A program made the translations under genes and the position numbers. This document shows positions 56,263 through 64,000 of a stretch of DNA of 64,000 nt, piece by piece. The stretch comes from Ruania zhangjianzhongii. Lineage in GTDB: Bacteria; Actinomycetota; Actinomycetes; Actinomycetales; Beutenbergiaceae. A model generated the notes under the pieces. It searched no databases. It saw only the letters and a program-made list of their open reading frames with translations, and had not been told where the DNA came from. The stretch's first letter is position 1. Each line of letters opens with the position of its first letter. The stretch covers positions 2,170,001 through 2,234,000 of the forward strand of contig NZ_CP042828.1 in NCBI RefSeq assembly GCF_008000995.1. Reading direction: 5' to 3'.

Positions 56263-56763
56263 ATGTCAGGTCAGAGCACCCGCGGTGTTGTTTTCGTGCA
56301 CTCATCGCCCCGCGCTTTGTGCCCGCACGTGGAGTGGGCCGCTGGGTCCGTGCTGAACGCGCACGTCGCGTTCGACTGGACTGCGCAGCCCGCGGCCCCC
56401 GAGATGTTTCGGGCTGAACTGTCCTGGGCCGGCCCTGCCGGAACCGGGGCGCGGCTCGCGTCGGCGCTCCGCGGCTGGAATCACCTCCGTTACGAGGTGA
56501 CCGAGGAAGCCAGCCGCGGCGTCGACGGCGGTCGCTGGAGCCATACTCCCGAGCTGGGCATCTTCCACGCCCAGATCGACGTTCATGGCAACGTCGTCAT
56601 CCCCGAGGACCGGGTGCGAGCGGCGATGGAGCACGCCGGCGAGCCGGCCCGGATGCGGCACGAGCTCGAGCTGGCGCTCGGCCAGGCCTGGGACGACGAG
56701 CTCGAGCCGTTCCGGTACGCGGGTGCCGGCGCTCCGGTGCGCTGGCTGCACCGGGTGGGCTGA
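56263..56763 (+). CDS. DUF3145 protein
   Basis: 166 aa, conserved in Actinobacteria and usually near the fab genes, as here. Two related alpha/beta halves: V-E-W-A-A-G-S-V-L-N and I-D-V-H-G-N-V-V-I-P-E-D-R. Function unknown. GAAGGGAA precedes the ATG. Confidence 0.85.
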   Translation: MSGQSTRGVVFVHSSPRALCPHVEWAAGSVLNAHVAFDWTAQPAAPEMFRAELSWAGPAGTGARLASALRGWNHLRYEVTEEASRGVDGGRWSHTPELGIFHAQIDVHGNVVIPEDRVRAAMEHAGEPARMRHELELALGQAWDDELEPFRYAGAGAPVRWLHRVG

Positions 56764-56774
56764 GGCAGAGTCTT

Positions 56775-56809
56775 CTCAGCGGCGCGGCAGGAGGGGCCGC
56801 GCCGCTGAG
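56775..56809 (+). terminator. 14-bp perfect hairpin terminator
   Basis: CTCAGCGGCGCGGC (56775-56788) pairs with its complement at 56796-56809, 12 bases after the DUF3145 stop; TTGTG follows. Confidence 0.85.
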
Positions 56810-56839
56810 TTGTGCCTACCCATCCGCCGGAGACCTGTC

Positions 56840-56898
56840 GAGGTACTTTGCGATGATGGAGGTAGCAAAATCGCACCTCTGTGCGCGAAAAGTACCTC
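56840..56898. repeat. Nested inverted repeat
   Basis: GAGGTACTTT (56840-56849) pairs with AAAGTACCTC (56889-56898). Inside, TGCGAT (56849-56854) pairs with ATCGCA (56870-56875), and GAGGT (56859-56863) can alternatively pair with ACCTC (56875-56879). It separates convergent DUF3145 and fabF. Confidence 0.7.
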
Positions 56899-56931
56899 CG
56901 CGGCGGGCACGGACTGGACAGGCGGTCGAGC

Positions 56932-58178
56932 TCAGTCGTTGGTGATCACGACGGCGACGTTGTGCCCGCCGAAGCCGAACGCGTTGTTCACCGCAGCGAT
57001 CGAACCGGCCGGCAGCTCACGGGGAACGTCCCGGACCAGGTCGATGCTCAGGTCTGGCTCCGGGTCGGTGACATTGATCGTGGGCGGCGCCGTGCGCTCG
57101 TGCACGGCGAGAATGGTCAGCAACGTCTCCAGCGCGCCGGCACCACCGAGCAGATGACCGGTCATCGACTTCGTCGCCGAGACCGCCACATGCTCGGCCG
57201 CGGAGCCGAGAGTGCGCACGATCGCTTCAGCCTCGATCCCATCTCCCACCGGGGTGGAGGTGGCGTGGGCATTCACGTGCACCAGGTCGGCGGCCGTCAC
57301 TCCTGCGTTCTCCAGGGCCAGCCGCAGCGCACGCTCCTGACCGGCGCGCCGGTGGGGTCCGGGGGAGCGATCGCATAGGCGTCCGCGGTCATCCCCACAC
57401 CGGCGACGCGCGCGTAGATCTTCGCCCCACGGGCTTTCGCGTGCTCTTCGCTCTCCAGCACCACGATGGCTGCGCCCTCGCCGAGCACGAACCCGTCCCG
57501 GTTCACGTCGTAGGGGCGGGAGGCGGCAGCGGGGTCGTCGTTGCGGGTGGACAGGGCCTGCATCTTCGCGAACGACGCGATCGGCAGCGGGTGCGTGGCA
57601 GCTTCGGTGCCGCCGGCCACCACCACGTCTGCACGGCCGGTGCGGATCATCTCCAGCCCGTAGCCGATCGCCTCCGCCCCGGAGGCGCACGCGGAGACGG
57701 GGGTGTGCGATCCGGCTTTCGCACCGACTTCGATGGACACGTAGGCCGCGGGGGAGTTCGGCATCAGCATCGGCACGGTCAGCGGCATGATCCGGCGCAC
57801 CCCCTTCTCCTTGATGGTGTCCCAGGCATCCACCAGCGTGGTGACCCCGCCGATACCGGAGGCCACCACCGAACCCAGCCGTTCGCCGTCGACCTCTGGT
57901 GCGCCGGCATCCGCCCACGCCTCGCGTGCGGCGATGATCGCGAACTGAGCGCTCGGGTCCATCCGGCGCATTTCCTGCCGGGTGAGCATCTGATCGGCCG
58001 GTACCGCCAGCTGTCCGGCGAAGGTGACCGGCAGGTCGTACTTCGCCACCCAGTCCTGCTCCAACGTGCGGACCCCGGACCGTCCTGCCAGGGCGCCTTC
58101 CCAGGTCGTGGCCAGTTCGCCGCCGAGTGGGTTCGTGGTACCGAGGCCGGTGACGACGACGTTCGTCTGGTCCGTCAT
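56932..58178 (-). pseudogene. fabF: 3-oxoacyl-ACP synthase II, frameshifted
   Basis: The condensing enzyme that elongates acyl-ACP. The N-terminal frame runs from ATG 58178 (GGAG upstream) and carries the catalytic Cys in V-S-A-C-A-S-G-A. Near 57341-57352, at CCGGCGCGCCGG, the frame breaks; it would continue A-P-P-D-P-T-G-A ... then in another frame G-Q-E-R-A-L-R-L-A to the end, which carries both catalytic His (V-N-A-H-A-T-S-T and T-K-S-M-T-G-H). One missing or two extra bases explain it. As read, the product loses both His. An assembly indel is at least as likely as a true mutation. Confidence 0.9.
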
Positions 58179-58320
58179 GAGGGTCTCCAAGGGGATGTGT
58201 CAGCTGGTAGACGTCGGGCGCGTACTCACGCAGAGCACGCGCCCGACGGCGCCGAGGTGGTGCCGGCGCCGGATGTGGTCCCCGACCGGGCGGCGCGTGC
58301 GCACCGAGGTCGGGGGAGGG

Positions 58321-58569
58321 TCAGGACTGTGCCTGCGCGATGTACTTGACGGCGTCGCCGACGGTGGCGAGGTTCTTCACCTCTTCGTCGGGGATGCGCA
58401 CATCGAACTTCTCCTCGGCCAGGGTGACGATGGTCATCATGGAGAGAGAGTCGATGTCGAGGTCGTCGGTGAAGGACTTGTCCGACTGGACGGCGTCCGT
58501 CTCCAACCCGGTCTCCTCGTTCACGATCTCTGCGAGGCCGGCCAGGATGTCCTCTTCACTGTGCGCCAT
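58321..58569 (-). CDS. acpP: Acyl carrier protein
   Basis: 82 aa, acidic. D-I-D-S-L-S holds the serine for 4'-phosphopantetheine. Carrier of acyl chains for the Fab enzymes; lies between fabH and fabF with about 140-base gaps either side. Confidence 0.95.
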   Translation of the reverse strand: MAHSEEDILAGLAEIVNEETGLETDAVQSDKSFTDDLDIDSLSMMTIVTLAEEKFDVRIPDEEVKNLATVGDAVKYIAQAQS

Positions 58570-58706
58570 AACTGCTCCGTTTCTCGTTGTCAGGCTTGTG
58601 GTTAGGTGCGAGCGGGTCTAGTGTCCCCGACTCGCGGGTGCTACGGCCACCGCGGCGCGCGGCAGACCTGGTGTTAGTGACGTGGTGTGGACCACGTGCC
58701 GGCTCC

Positions 58707-59762
58707 TCACGGCAGCACCACGACCTGCGCGGCGTAGACCAGTCCGGCGCCGAACCCGATCTGCAGGGCGATGTCGCCGCTGTGGGCCTGTCCTTCGCGC
58801 AGCAGCCGCTCAGCGGCCAGCGGGATGGAGGCCGCCGAGGTGTTGCCGGTGTCGGCGATATCGCGGCCGACCACGATGTCCCCACGGAACTTGATCAGCT
58901 TCAACAGCTGGTCGGTGATCCGCATGTTCGCCTGGTGCGGGATGAACACATCGATGTCGGTGATCTCCAGACCGGCCGCGGCCACGGCACGGCGCGCGAC
59001 GTCCGGCATCGAGGAGATCACCCACTTGAAGACCGTCGGGCCCTGCTGGCGCAGCGTCGGCGTGGTCATCGCACTGACCTCCTCGGCCAGCTCGGGGGTC
59101 TCCGGCTCCGGCTCGCCCATCTCCAGGCGGCGGTAGTCCAACCAGGAGCGGGTCTGGTAGATCGCGTCGGCCTTGCTGCCGTTGCTGCCCCAGACGGTCG
59201 GGGCGATCCCGGGTGTGTCGCTCGGTCCGACGATGGCCGCGCCAGCGCCGTCACCGAGCAGGAACGAGATGGTCCGGTCGGAGGGGTCGATGAAGTCGCT
59301 CATCTTCTCCACACCGATCACCAGCACGTGCTCGATGCCGCCCGAGCGCACCAGGGCATCGGCCTGGGCGATGCCGTAGGCGTAGCCCGCGCACGCAGCG
59401 GAGATGTCATAGGCCGGAGCCGGTGTGGCACCGATCTCATCGGCAACGAGCGCGGCCAGCGATGGCGTCTGCTCGAAGTGGGTGACGGTGGAGATCAGCA
59501 CGGCGCCAAGGTCTGCGCCGGTCAGACCCGCCTTGGCCAGTGCATCGCGGGCGGCGCCGACGGCCAGGTCCTTGACGGTGAACTCAGCATGGGCGCGAGC
59601 GCGGGTGCGGATGCCGGTGCGCTGCTGGATCCACTCGTCCGAGGAGTTGATCGGGCCGACGATGTCATCGTTGGGCACCAGGTTCTGCCCCCGCATCCCA
59701 CCGATCGCGAGGATCCTGCTGCCGGCCACCGGAGGGGCGAGCGCGAGCGTCGGCTTGGTCAT
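58707..59762 (-). CDS. fabH: 3-oxoacyl-ACP synthase III
   Basis: 351 aa. Starts fatty acid chains from acyl-CoA and malonyl-ACP. Catalytic Cys in S-A-A-C-A-G-Y, His in I-P-H-Q-A-N-M-R-I and Asn in D-T-G-N-T-S-A-A-S. ATG overlaps the fabD stop by one base (TGATG), so it is coupled to fabD. Confidence 0.95.
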   Translation of the reverse strand: MTKPTLALAPPVAGSRILAIGGMRGQNLVPNDDIVGPINSSDEWIQQRTGIRTRARAHAEFTVKDLAVGAARDALAKAGLTGADLGAVLISTVTHFEQTPSLAALVADEIGATPAPAYDISAACAGYAYGIAQADALVRSGGIEHVLVIGVEKMSDFIDPSDRTISFLLGDGAGAAIVGPSDTPGIAPTVWGSNGSKADAIYQTRSWLDYRRLEMGEPEPETPELAEEVSAMTTPTLRQQGPTVFKWVISSMPDVARRAVAAAGLEITDIDVFIPHQANMRITDQLLKLIKFRGDIVVGRDIADTGNTSAASIPLAAERLLREGQAHSGDIALQIGFGAGLVYAAQVVVLP

Positions 59763-60697
59763 CAGTTCTCCTCGGTGGCGGATGTGATCAGGGCAACGGC
59801 AGCGTCCAGGTCGTCCGGGCCCTTCAGGGCTACAGTCTCCACCCCGCGCATGCTGCGGCGGGCCAGACCCGCCAGCACCCCTCCGGGAGCCAGCTCGATC
59901 GCGCGAGTCACGCCTGCCTCGAGCATCGTCTGCTGGCACAGGTCCCAGCGGACCGGGGAGGAGATCTGGGCGACCAGGCGCGCCAGCGCCTGCTCACCCG
60001 AGGTGAGGGCTGCACCGTCGAAGTTGCTGAGCAGCTGCAGCTGGGGGTCGGCGGCGTCCACCTCTGCCGCAGCCGTCTGCACGGTCTGCACCGCGGCGGC
60101 CATGTACTCGGTGTGGAAGGCACCGGCCACGGCGAGTGGGATCACCCGGGCGCGAGCCGGGGGCTCGGCCGCCAGTGCGTCCAGATCGGTGAGCAGACCG
60201 GCGGCCACCACCTGGCCGCCGCCGTTGACGTTCGCGCCCACCAGGTCATGGGCGGCCAGGGCCGCGTCGACCTCTTCCGGGTTGCCACCGACCACGGCGC
60301 TCATCCCAGTGGGGGCCTGATCGGCCGCCTCGGCCATCGCTCGACCCCGGACGCCGACCAGGCCGAGCGCGTCGGCGGGCGAGAGCGCACCGGCGGCGGC
60401 AGCGGCGGCGAACTCGCCGACGGAGTGTCCGGCGGCCAGCTGTGCCCAGACGATGCGGCTGCCGGCGCGCGCCTCCAGGGCGTGCAGGCTGACCAGCGAG
60501 GTTGCCACGATCAGCGGCTGGGCCACTTGGGTGTCCTTGATGGTGTCCGCATCGGCCGTGGTCCCGAGTGCGTGCAGGTCCACCTGCGCTGCCTCGCTCA
60601 GTTCGGCGAGCAGGTCGGCCGTGCCGTCCAGCTCGAGCCACGGCGCGAGCATGCCTGGACTCTGGGCGCCCTGACCAGGGCTGAGTAGTGCGATCAC
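59762..60697 (-). CDS. fabD: Malonyl-CoA:ACP transacylase
   Basis: 311 aa. Moves malonyl from CoA to ACP. G-Q-G-A-Q near the N-terminus, catalytic Ser in G-H-S-V-G-E. GTG 60697 with AAAGGTGAG upstream is chosen over a longer frame that runs into the fasR-fabD gap. First gene of the fab operon. Confidence 0.95.
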   Translation of the reverse strand: MIALLSPGQGAQSPGMLAPWLELDGTADLLAELSEAAQVDLHALGTTADADTIKDTQVAQPLIVATSLVSLHALEARAGSRIVWAQLAAGHSVGEFAAAAAAGALSPADALGLVGVRGRAMAEAADQAPTGMSAVVGGNPEEVDAALAAHDLVGANVNGGGQVVAAGLLTDLDALAAEPPARARVIPLAVAGAFHTEYMAAAVQTVQTAAAEVDAADPQLQLLSNFDGAALTSGEQALARLVAQISSPVRWDLCQQTMLEAGVTRAIELAPGGVLAGLARRSMRGVETVALKGPDDLDAAVALITSATEEN

Positions 60698-60776
60698 CGT
60701 TCTCACCTTTCCGCGTGCGACCTGCGATCGGGCACGACGGATCGCACCAGGTTGCCGAAGGCCGTTTGTCTGAATC

Positions 60777-61955
60777 CTACAAAGCCACCCCACCGGCGAG
60801 CTGCCCGACGGCGATCGCGATCTGCAGCACGAACCCCTCCCGCGCATCGACCGGGTCCCAGCCGGTCACGGTGGCAATGCGGCGAAGCCGGTAGCGCACC
60901 GTGTTCGGGTGCACGTACAGCAGCCGGGCAGTGGCCTCGAGCGAGCGGCCCTCGTTCAGATAGGTGCTCAGCGTGGTCAGCAGCGGTCCGCCGACTTTTT
61001 GCAGCGGCTGGTACACCTCGGTGAGGAGCGTGCGCCGGGCGTCATTGTCCCCGGTGAGCACCCGCTCGGGGAGCAGCTCGTCGGCGAGGACCGGGCGTGG
61101 GGCCGTGGGCCAGGCCTGTACCGCCTGCAGGGCACTGAGTGCAGCCCGGGCGGACCGGCCGGCCTCGGCGAGCTCGGGCACCTCCGGGCCGATCACCACT
61201 GGGCCGGAGCCGAACCGGGGCAGCAGTGCTCCGGCCTGGTCCCGCAGGTTCCCCTCACCGCCGAGCACCACGATCAGCCGGTTGCCCTGGATACCCACCA
61301 GGGCGTCCTGGGCGGCGCGGCGGGCGGCCCGGCGCAGCTCGGCTGCGCCCACCTCGTCGAGCGGATCGTCTGCGGTGCCCACCATCACCAGCGCGCTGCC
61401 GCGACCGGCCCAGCCCAGCGCCGCCACCCGTGAGTGCAGTGAGTCGTCCGGGTCGCCTCGCAGCAGGGAGTCCACCACCAGCGCCTCCAGGCGGGCATCC
61501 CACGCACCCCGGCTCTCCGCGGCGCGGGCGTAGACCTCGGCAGCGGAGAAGGCCACCTCCCGGGAGTAGAGCAGGACCGCCTCCCGCAGGGCCGAGTGCT
61601 GCCCCGGGGCGGCCAGCTCCTCGGTGTGCTGCTCCACCACCTCCACCACGATCCGCACCAGCTGCAGGGTGTGCTGCAGCGAGATCGATCGGGTCAGCTC
61701 GGGCGGGGCGGCACGGAAGATCTCGCTGGCGTTGTAGGCGCCGCGGCCTGGGTTCTCGTACCAGGCGATGAAGCTGGCGATCCCGGACTGGGCGACCAGT
61801 CCGATCCAGGAACGATCCTCGGCGGGCAGCGCCCGGTACCAGCCGAGCTCGCTGTCCAACCGCCGCAGTGCAGCCGCGGTGAGCAGGTCGCTGCCGCCGC
61901 GCAGCCGCCGGACCATCTCGCCGGTGGCCACCGCATCGCCGGGGGAGGTGGTCAT
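60777..61955 (-). CDS. fasR: PucR-type regulator, probable FasR
   Basis: 392 aa. C-terminal PucR helix-turn-helix (L-E-A-T-A-R-L-L-Y-V-H-P-N-T-V-R-Y-R-L); central region is GGDEF-like in size but without the catalytic motif. Its place immediately upstream of fabD-fabH-acpP-fabF is that of FasR, the activator of fatty acid synthesis in Streptomyces and mycobacteria that senses long-chain acyl-CoA. ATG 61955 lies seven bases after TATCCT (61963-61968, minus strand), a leaderless pattern. Confidence 0.88.
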   Translation of the reverse strand: MTTSPGDAVATGEMVRRLRGGSDLLTAAALRRLDSELGWYRALPAEDRSWIGLVAQSGIASFIAWYENPGRGAYNASEIFRAAPPELTRSISLQHTLQLVRIVVEVVEQHTEELAAPGQHSALREAVLLYSREVAFSAAEVYARAAESRGAWDARLEALVVDSLLRGDPDDSLHSRVAALGWAGRGSALVMVGTADDPLDEVGAAELRRAARRAAQDALVGIQGNRLIVVLGGEGNLRDQAGALLPRFGSGPVVIGPEVPELAEAGRSARAALSALQAVQAWPTAPRPVLADELLPERVLTGDNDARRTLLTEVYQPLQKVGGPLLTTLSTYLNEGRSLEATARLLYVHPNTVRYRLRRIATVTGWDPVDAREGFVLQIAIAVGQLAGGVAL

Positions 61956-61981
61956 GAGCACGAGGATACGAGGGCTGACGA

Positions 61982-61998
61982 TTGTGGGAAACCCACAA
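61982..61998. promoter_or_regulatory. Perfect dyad TTGTGGG-AAA-CCCACAA
   Basis: Seven-base perfect arms around AAA, upstream of the fasR -10 box; candidate operator for fasR autoregulation or for the divergent gene at 62105. Confidence 0.6.
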
Positions 61999-62092
61999 AG
62001 AGCCGGCGTGGCGAGGATCACCGGGTCCGCTGCCGCCCCCGACCGGGTGGAGGTCCGGCTCGGCTCACCAGGAGATGGGAATCTCTTGGCGT

Positions 62093-62098
62093 TACCCT
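62093..62098 (+). promoter_or_regulatory. -10 box TACCCT, leaderless
   Basis: TACCCT ends six bases before the ATG at 62105. Confidence 0.5.
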
Positions 62099-62104
62099 GA
62101 CGCT

Positions 62105-62789
62105 ATGGGATGGCGCGAACAGGTCCGGAAGGTCTTCCGTGCTGCTCCCGCCGAGCGCGGGCCGCAGCGGCGAGAGAGCAGTGCCCCACCGCCACCGGAC
62201 GCCGCCCGCGAGGATCGGCTGCGCGCCGTGCTCGCCGAGGACCCCAATGACGTGGCCGCGTTCAACGAGCTCGCCGAGATCGTCCGCGGGCGTGCCGCGG
62301 AGGTCGCTGCACCGGACCCGTTAGCAGCCGATGCCTCTCCGATCAGCTCAGCTGACGCCGCGAACACCGCCCACTGGGCCCTGGCCGAAGAGCTCGCCGG
62401 GAAGCCGCACGGCTGGTACGCGCTGATCGAGATGGCTCGGCTCTCCCTGGATGAAGATCGGGGAGGGCGCGATGCGCCGGTTGGGTGCCGCGTGCGAGCG
62501 GGACCACAGCGGTGCCGCCCTGATCCAAGGTGTCCGGATGCTCCGGGAGGCCCACCTGCCTGCCGAGGCTCTCGGCCTGGGCGTGGGGCACTGGTCACCG
62601 GCCGACCACGACCCGGAAGCGGGCCGGGAGATCGTCCAGGCGGCGCTGGATGCCGACCGGCCTGCGGAGGCCCGCCGGCACCTGCGCGACCTGGCCGAGC
62701 TCGGCGCTCGGCAGCGCGGCACGGCCCGGGTGGTGGCCGAGCTCGAGCCGTTCGTGCAGGCGGCCGAGACGGCGCCCGCGGGAGACTAG
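62105..62789 (+). pseudogene. Helical-repeat (TPR-like) protein, frameshifted
   Basis: About 228 residues if repaired. The first frame reads N-D-V-A-A-F-N-E-L-A-E-I-V and W-Y-A-L-I-E-M-A-R-L-S-L-D-E-D-R, then breaks at a run of four G (62460-62463). With one G removed it continues E-G-A-M-R-R-L-G-A-A-C-E and A-R-R-H-L-R-D-L-A-E-L to the stop. Helical hairpins of this kind occur in an actinobacterial protein encoded between fasR and aceE; role unknown. The single-base gain in a homopolymer could be a sequencing error. Confidence 0.75.
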
Positions 62790-62804
62790 CCGGCGCCGGC
62801 CGGC

Positions 62805-62860
62805 CCGCGACTTGCCAAAATCCGTTGCCCAGATCGTGTGTGTGGGCAACGGATTCTGAC
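62805..62860. repeat. Inverted repeat with CCGCGACTTGCC edge
   Basis: AATCCGTTGCCCA (62819-62831) pairs perfectly with TGGGCAACGGATT (62843-62855) around an 11-base loop; the left flank at 62805-62816 is CCGCGACTTGCC. It separates two convergent genes and can serve as a two-way terminator. Confidence 0.75.
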
Positions 62861-62897
62861 CAGTCGGCAGCCTAGGGCAGCCGGGTTACGGCAACGG

Positions 62898-64000
62898 TCA
62901 GGAGTCTCCGCCGGCCGAGCCGGTGGTGCCGGCGTTCACATCCAGCAGCCGGTACTTCTCCACCGCCTGGCCCGGCGCCGCCTCGTCCACCTCGCCGCGC
63001 TGGGCCAGGGCCTGCAGCGCACGGGTGACGATCGACTCGGTGTCGATGAGGAAGTGCCGGCGCACCGAGGGCCGGGTGTCGGAGAAGCCGAAGCCGTCCG
63101 CCCCGAGCGTCAGGTAGTCGCCCGGTACCCAGGCCCGGATCTGGTCCGGCACCTGGAAGTCGTAGTCCGAGGTGCCGATGAACGGGCCTTCGGCACCGGA
63201 CAGCTTCGAGGTGACGTAGGCCTGGCGCTGCTCGCCACCGGGGTTGATGAAGGCCTCCCGGTCTGCCGCCAGACCGTCCCGGCGCAGCTCGTTCCAGCTG
63301 GTCACCGACCAGACCCCGGCGCGTACGCCCCAGTCCTCGGCGAGTACCTCGCGGGCCTTGAGCGCCCACGGCACCGCCACACCCGAGGCGAGGAGCTGGA
63401 CCACGGGACCATCGCCGTCGGCCGGAGCCTCGAGCTGGTAGATGCCGTTGAGGATCCCCTCGACATCGACGTTCTCCGGCTCGCTCGGCTGCAGCATCGG
63501 CTCGTTGTACACGGTGAGGTAGTAGATGACGTTCGGGTCGCGCTCATCTTCGCCGTACATCCGCTGGAGACCGTCCTTGACGATGTGCCGGATCTCGTAC
63601 CCGTACGCCGGGTCGTAGTGCACCACCGCGGTGTTCGTGGAGGCGAGCACGGGGGAGTGCCCGTCCGCATGCTGCAGGCCCTCACCGGTGAGCGTGGTGC
63701 GACCGGCGGTGGCGCCGATGAGGAACCCGCGGGTGAGCTGGTCGCCGGCGGCCCAGAACTGGTCACCGGTGCGCTGGAACCCGAACATCGAGTAGTAGAA
63801 GTAGAACGGAACCATGACCTCGCCGTGGGTGGCGTAGGAGGTGCCGACCGCTTGGAACGCCGCTGCGGACCCGGCCTCGTTGATGCCGGTGTGCATCAGC
63901 CCACCGGACTCGGACTCCTTGTAGGACAGCAGCAGGTCCCGGTCCACCGGCAGGTAGTGCTGACCGGTGGTGTTGAAGATCTTCAGGCTCGGGAAGATCG
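62898..64000 (-). CDS. aceE: Pyruvate dehydrogenase E1 (homodimeric), 3' part
   Basis: The frame runs off the window end, giving about the last 367 of roughly 900 residues. Sequence such as [31 protein letters not shown] and [11 protein letters not shown] is typical of the AceE C-terminal half (pyrimidine-binding and C-terminal domains). It decarboxylates pyruvate for acetyl-CoA synthesis with separate E2/E3, feeding the neighbouring fab pathway. Confidence 0.95.
   Translation of the reverse strand, partial: IFPSLKIFNTTGQHYLPVDRDLLLSYKESESGGLMHTGINEAGSAAAFQAVGTSYATHGEVMVPFYFYYSMFGFQRTGDQFWAAGDQLTRGFLIGATAGRTTLTGEGLQHADGHSPVLASTNTAVVHYDPAYGYEIRHIVKDGLQRMYGEDERDPNVIYYLTVYNEPMLQPSEPENVDVEGILNGIYQLEAPADGDGPVVQLLASGVAVPWALKAREVLAEDWGVRAGVWSVTSWNELRRDGLAADREAFINPGGEQRQAYVTSKLSGAEGPFIGTSDYDFQVPDQIRAWVPGDYLTLGADGFGFSDTRPSVRRHFLIDTESIVTRALQALAQRGEVDEAAPGQAVEKYRLLDVNAGTTGSAGGDS

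Overview
The window is high-GC DNA with strong GC3 bias, many GTG/TTG starts and many start codons placed directly after a TANNNT -10 box (leaderless mRNAs). With a linked fabD-fabH-acpP-fabF cluster beside a FasR-type PucR regulator, a long-form leuA behind a leucine-rich leader peptide, a homodimeric AceE and DUF3145, this points to an actinobacterium. My inference is order Micrococcales, near Ruania/Beutenbergia/Georgenia; this rests on gene content only.

Layout. 1-17.2 kb is mostly core: an orphan LarA-like protein, an FHA membrane protein, leuA with its attenuator, an MFS exporter, recO, uppS, a lipoprotein, a VTT-domain membrane protein, a znuACB-zur zinc operon on the minus strand, glycyl-tRNA synthetase, a YibE/F protein and an MshA-like glycosyltransferase. 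17.2-24.3 kb is a carbohydrate/sulfate-ester locus: a TetR regulator diverges across a perfect 22-bp palindrome from a sugar ABC transporter (binding protein and two permeases), a cytoplasmic S1 sulfatase and a secreted propeller-like protein. 24.4-33.9 kb returns to housekeeping: dusB, a GH13 alpha-glucosidase, dgt, dnaG, two proteins of unknown role and a CAT tRNA.

34.0-45.85 kb is an island in tRNA-Asn(GTT). The tRNA 3' end (34051-34076) is imperfectly repeated at 45828-45852. Just inside the tRNA-proximal end lies a frameshifted tyrosine recombinase, and a second recombinase remnant sits mid-island. The cargo is (i) an ABC importer of the nitrate/sulfonate/sulfate-ester class with a GntR/HutC regulator and a divergent cytoplasmic sulfatase, and (ii) an IclR regulator, a five-histidine HD-domain protein and a DctPQM TRAP transporter. 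The island appears immobile now.

45.9-64 kb: a Tat-exported PGRP/amidase protein, a fused acyl-CoA mutase (IcmF type) with an unusual active-site pair, a GH51 arabinofuranosidase under a perfect LacI-type operator, a proline-rich membrane protein, peptide deformylase, DUF3145, the fab cluster with fasR, and the 3' part of aceE. Two conserved genes here, fabF and a helical-repeat gene at 62.1 kb, carry single frameshifts; these may be real or assembly indels. Several convergent gene pairs are separated by long hairpins, some sharing a CCGCGASTTGCC-like edge.
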